A stretch of 64,000 nucleotides of DNA, from NCBI RefSeq assembly GCF_036231355.1, contig NZ_CP109496.1:5022001-5086000 (forward strand), read 5' to 3'. Shown piece after piece: positions 52,177-60,175 of this stretch. The position numbers and the translations under genes were made by a program. This DNA comes from Streptomyces sp. NBC_01431. GTDB taxonomy: Bacteria > Actinomycetota > Actinomycetes > Streptomycetales > Streptomycetaceae. The notes under the pieces are model-generated. The model did no database searches and was not told where the DNA came from. It was given only the letters and a program-made list of their open reading frames with translations. Every line of letters starts with the position of its first letter. Position 1 is the first letter of the stretch.

Positions 52177-52202
52177 TCCCCCAAGGACTTCGTCCAGGGG
52201 GA
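52177..52202. repeat. TCCCCC-GGAC hairpin element of the Streptomyces intergenic type
   Basis: TCCCCC (52177-52182) pairs with GGGGGA (52197-52202), and GGAC with GTCC inside, with a TTC loop. Sequences of this form recur in Streptomyces intergenic regions from memory. It may be a terminator or an mRNA-stabilising hairpin ahead of hupA. Confidence 0.5.
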
Positions 52203-52319
52203 ACCCCCAGGACACGAGGAACGTGAGAACGGACCCGGGTCCGGGGGCTGTCCGAGGGCCCTGGCAGCATCGGCTTCGATCTCACGCCTCACAGGCAAGA
52301 AGAACACGGGAGTAACAAC

Positions 52320-52601
52320 ATGAACCGCAGTGAGCTGGTGGCCGCGCTGGCCGACCGCGCCGAGGTGACCCGCAAGGACGCCGACGCCGTGCTGGCCGCT
52401 CTCGCCGAGACCGTCGGCGAGATCGTCGCCAAGGGCGACGAGAAGGTCACCATCCCCGGCTTCCTGACCTTCGAGCGCACCCACCGTGCCGCTCGTACCG
52501 CTCGTAACCCGCAGACCGGCGACCCGATCAACATCCCGGCCGGTTACAGCGTGAAGGTCTCCGCGGGCTCGAAGCTCAAGGAAGCCGCCAAGGGCAAGTA
52601 A
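52320..52601 (+). CDS. hupA: Nucleoid-associated protein HU
   Basis: A 93-residue HU protein that bends and compacts DNA as a dimer. It begins MNRSELVAALADRAEVTRKDA; the conserved GFLTFERTHRAART precedes the arm with RNPQTGDPINIPA, and it ends KEAAKGK. It is the short HU without the lysine-rich C-terminal domain found in HupS. GGGAG lies 7 nt before the ATG. A strong terminator follows. Confidence 0.97.
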   Translation: MNRSELVAALADRAEVTRKDADAVLAALAETVGEIVAKGDEKVTIPGFLTFERTHRAARTARNPQTGDPINIPAGYSVKVSAGSKLKEAAKGK

Positions 52602-52640
52602 GCGTCCTTCGCTCTGCAAGGTCGCTTAGCAGCAACACTG

Positions 52641-52676
52641 AGGGCGGCCACCCTGTCTCCACAGGGTGGCCGCCCT
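52641..52676. terminator. hupA terminator
   Basis: A perfect 16-bp stem (52641-52656 and 52661-52676) with a CTCC loop, followed by TTTGCG, lies 39 nt after the hupA stop. murA is convergent downstream. Confidence 0.9.
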
Positions 52677-52722
52677 TTGCGTTGCGCCAGGAACCCCGGC
52701 TGCGGACCGTGCGTGGCTGGTC

Positions 52723-52744
52723 GCGCAGTTCCCCGCGCCCCTGA
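52723..52744. repeat. Fifth copy of the GCGCAGTTCC intergenic element
   Basis: The core GCGCAGTTCCCCGCGCCCCT matches the first copy in the 13.4-kb repeat block. It lies between the convergent hupA and murA genes, again in a 3' to 3' setting. Confidence 0.75.
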
Positions 52745-52792
52745 CAGCGCTGGTGCCGGCCCGCAGGGGTCTGGGGCGAAGTCCCAGCAGGG

Positions 52793-54133
52793 TTAGACCA
52801 ACGAACCGTTCGGAAGCTCGACCTTGGCCCCCAGGCTCTCCAGCTTCTCCATGAAGTTCTCGTAGCCGCGGTTGATCAGGTCGATGCCGTGGACGCGCGA
52901 GGTGCCCTGCGCCGCCAGGGCCGCGATCAGGTACGAGAAGCCGCCCCGGAGGTCCGGGATGACCAGATCGGCGCCCTGGAGCTTGGTGGGGCCGCTCACG
53001 ACCGCGGAGTGCAGGAAGTTGCGCTGGCCGAAGCGGCAGTCCGAGCTGCCCAGGCACTCGCGGTACAGCTGGATGTGCGCGCCCATCTGGTTCAGGGCCG
53101 AGGTGAAGCCGAGCCGGGACTCGTACACCGTCTCGTGGACGATGGACAGGCCGGTGGCCTGCGTGAGGGCGACGACCAGCGGCTGCTGCCAGTCGGTCTG
53201 GAAACCCGGGTGCACGTCCGTTTCGAGGGCGATGGACTTGAGCGAGCCGCCGGGGTGCCAGAAGCGGATGCCCTCGTCGTCGATCTCGAAGGCGCCGCCG
53301 ACCTTCCGGTAGGTGTTCAGGAACGTCATCATCGAGCGCTGCTGGGCGCCGCGGACGTAGATGTTGCCTTCGGTCGCCAGCGCGGCGGACGCCCAGGAGG
53401 CGGCCTCCAGACGGTCCGAGAGGGCGCGGTGGGTGTAGCCGCCGAGGCTGTCGACACCGGTGACGCGGATGGTCCGGTCGGTGTCCATGGCGATGATCGC
53501 GCCCATCTTCTGCAGCACGCAGATGAGGTCCTCGATCTCCGGCTCGACCGCGGCGTTGGAGAGTTCGGTCACGCCCTCCGCGAGTACGGCGGTCAGCAGC
53601 ACCTGCTCGGTCGCGCCGACCGACGGGTACGGCAGCGTGATCTTGCAGCCGCGAAGCCGCTGCGGGGCCTCCAGGTACTGGCCGTCCGCGCGCTTCTCGA
53701 TGGTCGCGCCGAACTGGCGGAGCACCTCGAAATGGAAGTCGATGGGCCGGCCGCCGATGTCGCAGCCGCCGAGGCCCGGGATGAAGGCGTGGCCGAGCCG
53801 GTGGAGCAGCGGGCCGCACAGCAGGATCGGAATCCGCGAGGAACCCGCGTGCGCGTCGATGTCGGCGACGTTGGCGGACTCGACGTGGGAGGGGTCGAGG
53901 ATCAGCTCGCCCGGCTCCTCGCCGGGGCGCACCGTCACGCCGTGCAGCTGCAACAGGCCCCGTACGACGCGGACGTCGCGGATGTCGGGCACGTTGCGCA
54001 GTCTGCTCGGGCCGCTGCCGAGCAGCGCGGCGACCATCGCCTTCGGCACGAGGTTCTTCGCGCCGCGGACGCGGATCTCGCCCGTGAGCGGGGTGCCGCC
54101 GTGGACAAGCAGTACATCGTCTGTGCCGGTCAT
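52793..54133 (-). CDS. murA: UDP-N-acetylglucosamine 1-carboxyvinyltransferase
   Basis: A 446-residue enzyme for the first committed step of peptidoglycan synthesis, adding enolpyruvate from PEP to UDP-GlcNAc. The conserved Lys26 is in RGAKNLVPKAMVAALL. The fosfomycin-target Cys124 is in LGGCDIGGRP, so the enzyme should be fosfomycin-sensitive by sequence. YPSVGATEQVLL is also typical. The ATG at 54133 (MTGTDDVLLVHGG) is preferred; 30 extra upstream codons look like leader. It is convergent with hupA. Confidence 0.96.
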   Translation of the reverse strand: MTGTDDVLLVHGGTPLTGEIRVRGAKNLVPKAMVAALLGSGPSRLRNVPDIRDVRVVRGLLQLHGVTVRPGEEPGELILDPSHVESANVADIDAHAGSSRIPILLCGPLLHRLGHAFIPGLGGCDIGGRPIDFHFEVLRQFGATIEKRADGQYLEAPQRLRGCKITLPYPSVGATEQVLLTAVLAEGVTELSNAAVEPEIEDLICVLQKMGAIIAMDTDRTIRVTGVDSLGGYTHRALSDRLEAASWASAALATEGNIYVRGAQQRSMMTFLNTYRKVGGAFEIDDEGIRFWHPGGSLKSIALETDVHPGFQTDWQQPLVVALTQATGLSIVHETVYESRLGFTSALNQMGAHIQLYRECLGSSDCRFGQRNFLHSAVVSGPTKLQGADLVIPDLRGGFSYLIAALAAQGTSRVHGIDLINRGYENFMEKLESLGAKVELPNGSLV

Positions 54134-54441
54134 GAATCTCGCGTTCCGGAGTGGTCGGGCAAGGGGCAGGGGTAAAGGGTAAGGGGCTTTCACCCCTGCC
54201 CCATAAGGCCAAGGACGGTTCACGTGTGTAATGAATTCGCTACAGCACGCTCCGCGCAGGGACTCCTGCGGAGGGTCACCGGGCGCCTCCCGGCGCCGGG
54301 GCGCGGATCGCGGGGCTCAAAAACGCCGTGCGCCCCATTGCTGCCGTGCGCCCATCCGTCACCCTGCCACCGCCCCCCAACGACGCGCTTGGCGCGGCAC
54401 CTTGTCTCCCGTACGGGCCGGTTATGCGGGATCATGTCGGC
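54134..54441. other. Divergent intergenic region murA / yqgE-like
   Basis: No gene is seen in 308 bp. It should carry the murA promoter on the minus strand and that of the YqgE-like gene on the plus strand. A perfect 10-bp palindrome CCCGTACGGG lies at 54408-54417, 25 nt before the plus-strand start. Confidence 0.55.
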
Positions 54442-55002
54442 ATGACCGAGGTGTCCTCGCTCACAGGGCGGCTGCTCGTCGCCACTCCCGCCCTCGCGGA
54501 CCCGAACTTCGACCGGGCGGTGGTGCTGCTCCTCGACCACGACGAGGAGGGCACGCTCGGCGTGGTCCTCAACCGGCCGACACCGGTCGGTGTCGGCGAC
54601 ATCCTGGAATCCTGGGCGGGCCTCGCGGGCGAACCCGGGGTGGTGTTCCAGGGCGGTCCCGTATCGCTGGACTCGGCCCTCGGCGTGGCCGTGATCCCGG
54701 GCGACGAGGGCCCGCTGGGCTGGCGGCGGGTGTACGGGGCGATCGGCCTGGTCGACCTGGAGGCCCCGCCGGAACTGCTCGCCGCGGCGCTCGGCTCGCT
54801 GCGGATCTTCGCCGGGTACGCGGGCTGGGGGCCGGGGCAGCTGGAGGACGAACTGACGGACGGCGCCTGGTACGTGGTCGAGTCGGAGCCCGGCGACGTC
54901 TCGTCCCCGGAGCCGGAGAGCCTGTGGCGGGCGGTGCTGCGCCGCCAGCGCAGCGAGCTCGCGATGGTCGCCACCTACCCGGACGATCCCTCGCTCAACT
55001 GA
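54442..55002 (+). CDS. YqgE/AlgH family protein
   Basis: A 186-residue protein of the UPF0301/AlgH family. LTGRLLVATPALADPNFDRAV, LGVVLNRPT, VFQGGPVSLDSAL and FAGYAGWGPGQLEDEL are the family blocks. Structures show a two-domain alpha/beta fold, and the biochemical role is unproven, with suggestions in transcriptional or oxidative-stress control. The ATG at 54442 is chosen because the longer ORF from 54328 adds 38 non-conserved residues. Confidence 0.93.
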   Translation: MTEVSSLTGRLLVATPALADPNFDRAVVLLLDHDEEGTLGVVLNRPTPVGVGDILESWAGLAGEPGVVFQGGPVSLDSALGVAVIPGDEGPLGWRRVYGAIGLVDLEAPPELLAAALGSLRIFAGYAGWGPGQLEDELTDGAWYVVESEPGDVSSPEPESLWRAVLRRQRSELAMVATYPDDPSLN

Positions 55003-55043
55003 CGCCCCGGCGACACCCTGCCGCCCAATCCGGTTGCTTTCAG

Positions 55044-55049
55044 TACCCT
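55044..55049 (+). promoter_or_regulatory. Candidate -10 element for the DUF3039 gene
   Basis: TACCCT ends 8 nt before the ATG at 55058, with no Shine-Dalgarno sequence. It fits the leaderless pattern seen at five other genes in the window. Confidence 0.35.
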
Positions 55050-55057
55050 TGGTGGTC

Positions 55058-55345
55058 ATGAGCACTCTTGAGCCCGAGCGCGGGGCAGGTACGGGGACCC
55101 TCGTAGAGCCGACACCCCAGGTGTCGAACGGCGACGGCGACCACGAGCGCTTCGCCCACTACGTCCAGAAGGACAAGATCATGGCGAGCGCGCTCGACGG
55201 TACGCCCGTCGTCGCGCTCTGCGGCAAGGTCTGGGTGCCGGGGCGCGACCCGAAGAAGTACCCGGTCTGCCCGATGTGCAAGGAGATCTACGAGTCCATG
55301 GGCGCCGGTGGCGACAAGGACAAGGGCGGCAAGGACAAGAAGTAG
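55058..55345 (+). CDS. DUF3039 protein
   Basis: A 95-residue actinobacterial protein of unknown function. The conserved part is HYVQKDKIMASALDGTPVVALCGKVW followed by CPMCKEIYE; three Cys (one in LCGK, two in CPMC) may bind zinc. It ends in a Lys/Gly-rich tail (GGDKDKGGKDKK). The stop codon is the first three bases of a tandem repeat block. Confidence 0.88.
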   Translation: MSTLEPERGAGTGTLVEPTPQVSNGDGDHERFAHYVQKDKIMASALDGTPVVALCGKVWVPGRDPKKYPVCPMCKEIYESMGAGGDKDKGGKDKK

Positions 55346-55412
55346 GTCCGGGACCAGCGGTAGGTCCGGGAGCTGCGGCAGGCCCGGACAGGTGGTAGGT
55401 CCGGACGGGCGG
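55343..55412 (+). repeat. Four 17-18-bp tandem repeats starting in the DUF3039 stop codon
   Basis: Units TAGGTCCGGGAccagcgg, TAGGTCCGGGAgctgcgg, CAGGCCCGGACaggtgg and TAGGTCCGGACgggcgg start at 55343, 55361, 55379 and 55396. The core AGGtCCGG is kept. The first unit contains the stop codon of the gene. Confidence 0.8.
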
Positions 55413-55423
55413 TGGTTGGCCAC

Positions 55424-55476
55424 CGCGGAACGGCCCCCGGGGTGTGCGTCACGCACACCCCGGGGGCCGTTCCGCG
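55424..55476. terminator. 53-nt near-perfect palindrome, probable terminator
   Basis: The arms 55424-55447 and 55453-55476 are perfect 24-bp complements around a GTCAC loop. No T tract follows. It lies between the DUF3039 gene and the GH20 gene, and its stability is the highest of any hairpin seen here. Confidence 0.85.
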
Positions 55477-55485
55477 TGTGCGGGG

Positions 55486-55497
55486 TTGTCCAGACCT
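55486..55497. promoter_or_regulatory. Candidate DasR-responsive element (dre)
   Basis: TTGTCCAGACCT matches the dre consensus TGGTCTAGACCA at 9 of 12 positions and common variants such as TGGTCCAGACCT at 11 of 12. DasR represses chitin and N-acetylglucosamine genes in Streptomyces, and the next gene is a hexosaminidase. It lies 175 nt before the start. Confidence 0.45.
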
Positions 55498-55556
55498 CTT
55501 GCCGCGGGCTTTGCCCGCGCCATAGCCTCCTCCGTGTTGCGCAGTATGCGAAACGC

Positions 55557-55577
55557 TCGTTGCGTATGTTGCAACGA
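55557..55577. promoter_or_regulatory. Inverted repeat TCGTTGC-N7-GCAACGA upstream of GH20
   Basis: Perfect 7-bp arms lie 95 nt before the start, with a similar GTTGCG half-site 20 nt upstream. It is a possible operator for an unidentified regulator. Confidence 0.35.
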
Positions 55578-55671
55578 TCGGGGGTCACTCCACCCCGGAG
55601 GGTCTCGGGAAGGGGCGGGGTGGGGAAGGACAAAGCCGCACCCCCGCGTCGCCGCACGAAAGGACATCCCG

Positions 55672-57333
55672 ATGGACCTCGACAGCCTCATCCCCGCGCC
55701 CACCACCATCCGCACCGACGGCCCCGCCCCCGCCCACCGCCGCCTCGCCCCCCACACCACCCTCCACACCGCCCCCGGCACCGAAGCCCTCGCGAGCCTG
55801 CTTCGAGGGACGATCGGCGCGGCGACCGGACTCGCGCTGCCCGACGGTGACGCCGAGCCGCACAGCATCGTGCTGCGCGTCAGCCCCGAGGTCGCCGGGC
55901 GGCACGGTCCGGAGGGCTACCGGCTCTCGACGGACGGCTCCGTCGACGACGTCGCCGTACTCATCGAGGGCGGCACCGCGGCCGGCGTGTTCCGCGGCAT
56001 GCAGACGCTCCGCCAACTGCTCGGCCCCGACGCCTTCCGGCGCGCCCCGCTGGAGAGCGGGCGGGCCTGGGAGCTGCCCGAGGTCACCGTCGAGGACGGC
56101 CCCCGCTTCGGCTGGCGAGGGCTCATGCTCGACGTCTCACGGCACTTCATGCCGAAGGACGGCGTGCTGCGCTATCTCGACCTCATCGCCGCCCACAAGC
56201 TCAACGTCTTCCACTTCCACCTCACCGACGACCAGGGCTGGCGGATCGAGATCAAGCGCTACCCCAAGCTCACCGAGGTCGGCGCGTGGCGCAGCCGTAC
56301 CAAGTGGGGACACCGCGCGTCGCCGCTGTGGGACGAGAAGCCGCACGGGGGTTACTACACCCAGGACGACATCCGCGAGATCGTCGCGTACGCCGCCGAG
56401 CGGCACATCCGCGTCGTCCCCGAGATCGACATCCCGGGCCACTCGCAGGCCGCCATCGCCGCGTACCCCGAACTCGGCAACACCGATGTCATCGACACCG
56501 CCTCTCTCGGCGTCTGGGACACCTGGGGCGTCAATCCGAACGTACTCGCCCCCACTGACAACACCCTCCGCTTCTACGAAGGGGTGTTGGAGGAGGTGCT
56601 TGAGCTGTTCCCCGAGGACACCTCGCCGTTCATCCACATCGGCGGCGACGAGTGCCCCAAGGAGCAATGGCAGAAGTCGGACGTCGCGCAAAGCCGCATC
56701 CGTGAGCTCGGGCTCGCCGGCGAGAACGAGCTCCAGTCCTGGATCATCCGGCACTTCGACACCTGGCTCAGCGTCCGCGGGCGCCGCCTCATCGGCTGGG
56801 ACGAGATCCTGGAGGGCGGCCTCGCCCCCGGCGCGGCCGTGTCCTCCTGGCGCGGCTACGGCGCCGGGATCGCCGCCGCCGAGGCCGGCCACGACGTCGT
56901 CATGTGCCCCGAGCAGCACGTGTATCTGGACCACCGTCAGGCCGGCGGAGAGAACGAACCCATGCCCATCGGGTACGTACGGACCCTGGAGGACGTCTAC
57001 CGCTTCGAGCCCGTGCCGCCGCGGCTCACCCCCGAGGCGGCGGCCCGTGTGCTGGGCGCCCAGGCCAATGTGTGGACCGAGGTGATGGAGAACCAGGCCC
57101 GCGTCGACTACCAGGTGTTCCCCCGTCTCGCCGCTTTCGCCGAGGTGGCCTGGAGCGCCCTGCCCGCGCCCGCCGACCGGGACTTCGCAGCCTTCGAACG
57201 CCGAATGACCGCCCACTACCGGCGCCTTGACGCGCTCGGCGTCGACTACCGGCCGCCCACCGGTCCGTTGCCGTGGCAGCAGCGCCCCGGAGTGATCGGA
57301 CGCCCGATCGAGGGGGCGCCCCCAAACAGGTGA
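55672..57333 (+). CDS. GH20 beta-N-acetylhexosaminidase
   Basis: A 553-residue enzyme releasing terminal N-acetylglucosamine from chitooligosaccharides or cell-wall fragments by substrate-assisted catalysis. Domain 2 (GH20b) covers about residues 1-155. The catalytic barrel starts GWRGLMLDVSRHFMP and includes NVFHFHLTDDQGWRIEI; the catalytic pair Asp326-Glu327 is in HIGGDECPK. Substrate-binding Trp residues such as GQANVWTE-like AQANVWTEVM follow. No signal peptide is visible, suggesting cytoplasmic action. The ATG at 55672 has AGGA 7 nt upstream, and the longer ORF overlaps the palindrome. Confidence 0.95.
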   Translation: MDLDSLIPAPTTIRTDGPAPAHRRLAPHTTLHTAPGTEALASLLRGTIGAATGLALPDGDAEPHSIVLRVSPEVAGRHGPEGYRLSTDGSVDDVAVLIEGGTAAGVFRGMQTLRQLLGPDAFRRAPLESGRAWELPEVTVEDGPRFGWRGLMLDVSRHFMPKDGVLRYLDLIAAHKLNVFHFHLTDDQGWRIEIKRYPKLTEVGAWRSRTKWGHRASPLWDEKPHGGYYTQDDIREIVAYAAERHIRVVPEIDIPGHSQAAIAAYPELGNTDVIDTASLGVWDTWGVNPNVLAPTDNTLRFYEGVLEEVLELFPEDTSPFIHIGGDECPKEQWQKSDVAQSRIRELGLAGENELQSWIIRHFDTWLSVRGRRLIGWDEILEGGLAPGAAVSSWRGYGAGIAAAEAGHDVVMCPEQHVYLDHRQAGGENEPMPIGYVRTLEDVYRFEPVPPRLTPEAAARVLGAQANVWTEVMENQARVDYQVFPRLAAFAEVAWSALPAPADRDFAAFERRMTAHYRRLDALGVDYRPPTGPLPWQQRPGVIGRPIEGAPPNR

Positions 57334-57656
57334 GCCCGGCGCCAAGGCGGTGCCCGGCGGCCGTCGCTCTGGGAACCTTGCCCCCGGCCACGGCCGCCCC
57401 GCCCGTCTGGAGGGCACCGTGGCCACCCCCGGCGTGCGGAACACGGCGTACCGCATAAGTCGTACAAGGCTTGTGAAACCGGAACATTCCCCAGGTCGGG
57501 GACGGAAGTGTGCTTCGTGGACCCTCCCGTCGGCCGGTCCGGAAGATGTGCCAGAGTTGCCACGTCCGGGTTGTGAGCACGTACGGTACGGCCATCAGCA
57601 GGTGGCTACAGACGGCACAGTCGGTACGGCCGGGACACCGGGAAGGGGCAGCTGGG
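57334..57656. other. Intergenic region GH20 / xanthine dehydrogenase-like operon
   Basis: No credible gene is seen in 323 bp. The likely operon promoter is TTGCCA (57557-57562), 19 nt, TACGGT (57582-57587). A perfect ACAAG-G-CTTGT palindrome occurs near 57465. Confidence 0.5.
57557..57587 (+). promoter_or_regulatory. Candidate promoter of the xanthine dehydrogenase-like operon
   Basis: TTGCCA and TACGGT hexamers separated by 19 nt lie about 70 nt before the first start codon. The spacing is slightly long for a housekeeping promoter. Confidence 0.35.
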
Positions 57657-58556
57657 TTGACCACGCACGCACCGCAGGCGACGCAGTCGGTGACGCTGCC
57701 GGCCTCGCTCGACGAGGCCGTGGCGGCTCTCGCGGCCATGCCTGCCGCCGTGCCCGTCGCGGGCGGAACCGATCTGATGACGGCCGTGAACCGGGGCCTG
57801 CTGCGCCCCGCGGGCCTGGTCGGACTCGGCCGGATCAACGAGATCCGCGGCTGGCAGTACCAGGACGGCCACGCCCTCCTCGGCGCCGGTCTCACCCACG
57901 CCCGGATGGGGCGCCCGGATTTCGCGGCGCTCATCCCGGCGCTCGCGGCGGCCGCGCGCGCCGCCGGGCCCCCGCAGATCCGCAACGCCGGCACCCTCGG
58001 CGGCAACATCGCCTCCGCCGCCCCGACCGGCGACGCGCTGCCCGTGCTCGCCGCGCTCGAAGCCACCCTCGTCATCGCGGGCCCCGAAGGAGTCCGGCGT
58101 GAGATTCCCGTGTCGCACCTCCTGGCCGGCCGGGACCTGCTCGCTCCGGCCGAGTTGATCGGGTACGTCCGGGTGCCGCTGCTGCACGCCCCGCAGGTCT
58201 TCCTCAAGGCGACCGGGCGCACCGGCCCCGGCCGCGCCACCGCGTCGGTCGCCGTCGTCCTCGACCCGGCCCGGCGCGGCGTGCGCTGCGCGGTCGGCGC
58301 CATCGCGCCGATGCCGCTGCGGCCCCTGGAGGCCGAGGGCTGGATCGCCTCGCTGATCGACTGGGACGGCGAGCGCGCGGCCCTCGCGCCGGAGGCGCTG
58401 GGCGCGTTCGGCGAGTACGTGGCCGCCGCGTGCATCCCGGACCCGGAGCCCGGCGCGGACGGGACACCGGCCCCGCCGCTCTCGCCCGCCGTACTGCACC
58501 TGCGGCGCACGGTCGCCGCGCTGGCCCGACGAGCGCTGGGGAGGGCACTGTCGTGA
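57657..58556 (+). CDS. Xanthine dehydrogenase-family FAD-binding subunit
   Basis: A 299-residue FAD subunit of a molybdenum-hydroxylase complex. The FAD-binding motifs are PVAGGTDLMTAV and GPPQIRNAGTLGGNIASAAP, and the C-terminal CO-dehydrogenase flavoprotein domain follows from about residue 175. It passes electrons from the 2Fe-2S subunit to NAD+ or another acceptor. A TTG start at 57657 with GAAGGGG 8 nt upstream is preferred; the ATG ORF from 57510 adds 49 Cys/Arg-rich, non-conserved residues. It overlaps the next gene by 4 bp (GTGA). Confidence 0.92.
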   Translation: MTTHAPQATQSVTLPASLDEAVAALAAMPAAVPVAGGTDLMTAVNRGLLRPAGLVGLGRINEIRGWQYQDGHALLGAGLTHARMGRPDFAALIPALAAAARAAGPPQIRNAGTLGGNIASAAPTGDALPVLAALEATLVIAGPEGVRREIPVSHLLAGRDLLAPAELIGYVRVPLLHAPQVFLKATGRTGPGRATASVAVVLDPARRGVRCAVGAIAPMPLRPLEAEGWIASLIDWDGERAALAPEALGAFGEYVAAACIPDPEPGADGTPAPPLSPAVLHLRRTVAALARRALGRALS

Positions 58557-60175
58557 CCGACCGCACCAACGACCACGAGCGCGAGAACGAGCACGGCTAC
58601 GGCCAAGTGCCCCGGCACGGCGGCTGGGAGCCGGTTCCGCACGGTGGCGAGTACGAGCCCGACGCCACCGCCTTCGTGCAGCTGCCCCCGGACATGGACC
58701 TGATGGGCGCCCCGCTGGCGGCGCCCGGCCACGGATACGTACCGCCGATGATCGTGCCGCTCACCCCGGCCGCGGCGACGGATCCGGCGTCGACCGGCAT
58801 CTGGCGCCTCCCGGCCGAACTGACCGAGCAGGGCGCGTCCGGCACCGATCCGGTGCAGGGCGCGCAGACGGTGGTGTGGCCGGAGCCCGCCGCGTCGGCT
58901 CCCACCCCCGCGACCCCGTCCGAGCCCGCGCACGACCCGACCGCGACGGCGCAGTGGAACTTCGCCGACGAGCCCTCGCTCGCGGGCACCGGCCAGTGGA
59001 CGATCCCCGTCGCCGAGGGCGAACTCCCGGAGGAATCGGGCGAGTTCACCACCTCCTCGCTGATCGAGCAGTGGGGCTCGACACCGCCCGCCACCCTGCC
59101 CGGCGGCGCGCCCGCGCCCTGGGCCAACCAGCTTCCCGAGCCGGAGCCCGAGCCGGAGCCCGTCCAGGAAGCGGCTCCCGCGCCCGCCGCCGAGTTTCCG
59201 GACGAACGAGATGTAACGGACGTACGAGGCGGACGGGACGGGCAGGGCGCATCGGCGGCAGCACCGCCAAAAGCTCCGGACGTGCCGGGCCTGTCGGTCG
59301 TACCGGACCCGGTGGACCCGGCGACGCGGGCCGACGCGGCACCGGCCGCCGCCCTCCCCCTTCCCGAGCCCGAGCCCGAAGGCGGCCCTGCCGCCCTGCC
59401 CGGCCCGCAGCCCGTGACGGGACCGGAGGCGCCGCAAGCACCACAGGCGCCGACCGCCGTCGAGGCTGCCGCGCCCGATCCGGTGGCCGAGGAGCCCGTC
59501 TCCGCGACCGCGGACTCGATCGCGGCCGAGGGGGCCGAAGCGACCGAAGCCCCCGGGCCGGCCTCCGGCACGCAGTCCCTGCCCGCTCCCGACCTCGAAC
59601 ACCCCCGCGCCTCCTACGTGTTGCGGGTCAACGGCGCCGACCGGCCCGTCACCGAGGCCTGGGTCGGCGAGTCGCTGCTCTACGTGCTGCGCGAGCGCCT
59701 CGGCCTCGCGGGAGCCAAGGACGGCTGCTCGCAGGGTGAGTGCGGGGCCTGCAACGTCCAGGTGGACGGGCGGCTCGTCGCCTCCTGCCTGGTGCCCGCG
59801 GCGACCGCCGCGGGCAGTGAGGTCCGTACCGTCGAGGGACTCGCCACCGACGGCGAACCCTCCGACGTCCAGCGGGCGTTGGCCGAGAGCGGCGCCGTGC
59901 AGTGCGGCTTCTGCATCCCCGGCATGGCCATGACCGTCCACGACCTGCTCGAAGGCAACCACGCTCCCACCGAGCTGGAGACCCGCCAGGCGCTCTGCGG
60001 CAACCTGTGCCGCTGCTCCGGCTACCGTGGCGTGCTCGACGCGGTGAAGGACGTCGTGGCGGGCCGCGAGGCGGCCGGGGCGGCCCACGCCGAAGAGGCC
60101 CGCATTCCGCACCAGGCACCCCCCGGGGCCGGCAGCGCCAGGTCCCCGCACACGCACGACGGAGGCATGGCGTGA
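58553..60175 (+). CDS. 2Fe-2S subunit with about 350-residue N-terminal extension
   Basis: A 540-residue protein, whereas the family norm is about 160-190. The C-terminal part (from about residue 352) is a normal small subunit: the plant-ferredoxin-type cluster uses GCSQGECGACNVQVDG with a distal Cys in VASCLVP, and the second cluster uses QCGFCIPGMAM with CGNLCRCSGYRG. The N-terminal part is acidic, Pro/Ala/Glu-rich and probably disordered, but has three related Trp motifs: TGIWRLPAE (about 80-88), TAQWNFADE (about 131-139) and TGQWTIPVAE (about 146-155). It is translationally coupled to both neighbours by 4-bp GTGA overlaps. Confidence 0.93.
   Translation: MTDRTNDHERENEHGYGQVPRHGGWEPVPHGGEYEPDATAFVQLPPDMDLMGAPLAAPGHGYVPPMIVPLTPAAATDPASTGIWRLPAELTEQGASGTDPVQGAQTVVWPEPAASAPTPATPSEPAHDPTATAQWNFADEPSLAGTGQWTIPVAEGELPEESGEFTTSSLIEQWGSTPPATLPGGAPAPWANQLPEPEPEPEPVQEAAPAPAAEFPDERDVTDVRGGRDGQGASAAAPPKAPDVPGLSVVPDPVDPATRADAAPAAALPLPEPEPEGGPAALPGPQPVTGPEAPQAPQAPTAVEAAAPDPVAEEPVSATADSIAAEGAEATEAPGPASGTQSLPAPDLEHPRASYVLRVNGADRPVTEAWVGESLLYVLRERLGLAGAKDGCSQGECGACNVQVDGRLVASCLVPAATAAGSEVRTVEGLATDGEPSDVQRALAESGAVQCGFCIPGMAMTVHDLLEGNHAPTELETRQALCGNLCRCSGYRGVLDAVKDVVAGREAAGAAHAEEARIPHQAPPGAGSARSPHTHDGGMA

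Larger units (their letters stand above)
51948..52319. other. Intergenic region between malic enzyme and hupA
   Basis: No gene is visible in 372 bp. It contains a terminator (52079-52109), a tandem decamer GTGTGACTCG x2 (52111-52130) and a common Streptomyces hairpin (52177-52202). The hupA promoter is presumably between 52200 and 52300, but no clear hexamers stand out. Confidence 0.6.
55346..55671. other. Intergenic region DUF3039 / GH20 hexosaminidase
   Basis: No gene is seen in 326 bp. It contains the tandem repeats, the 53-nt palindrome, a dre-like site (55486-55497), a 7-bp hairpin CGCGGGC-TTT-GCCCGCG (55503-55519) and an inverted repeat TCGTTGC-N7-GCAACGA (55557-55577). GTTGCGCAGTATGC just before the last shows a related half-site. 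Confidence 0.65.
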
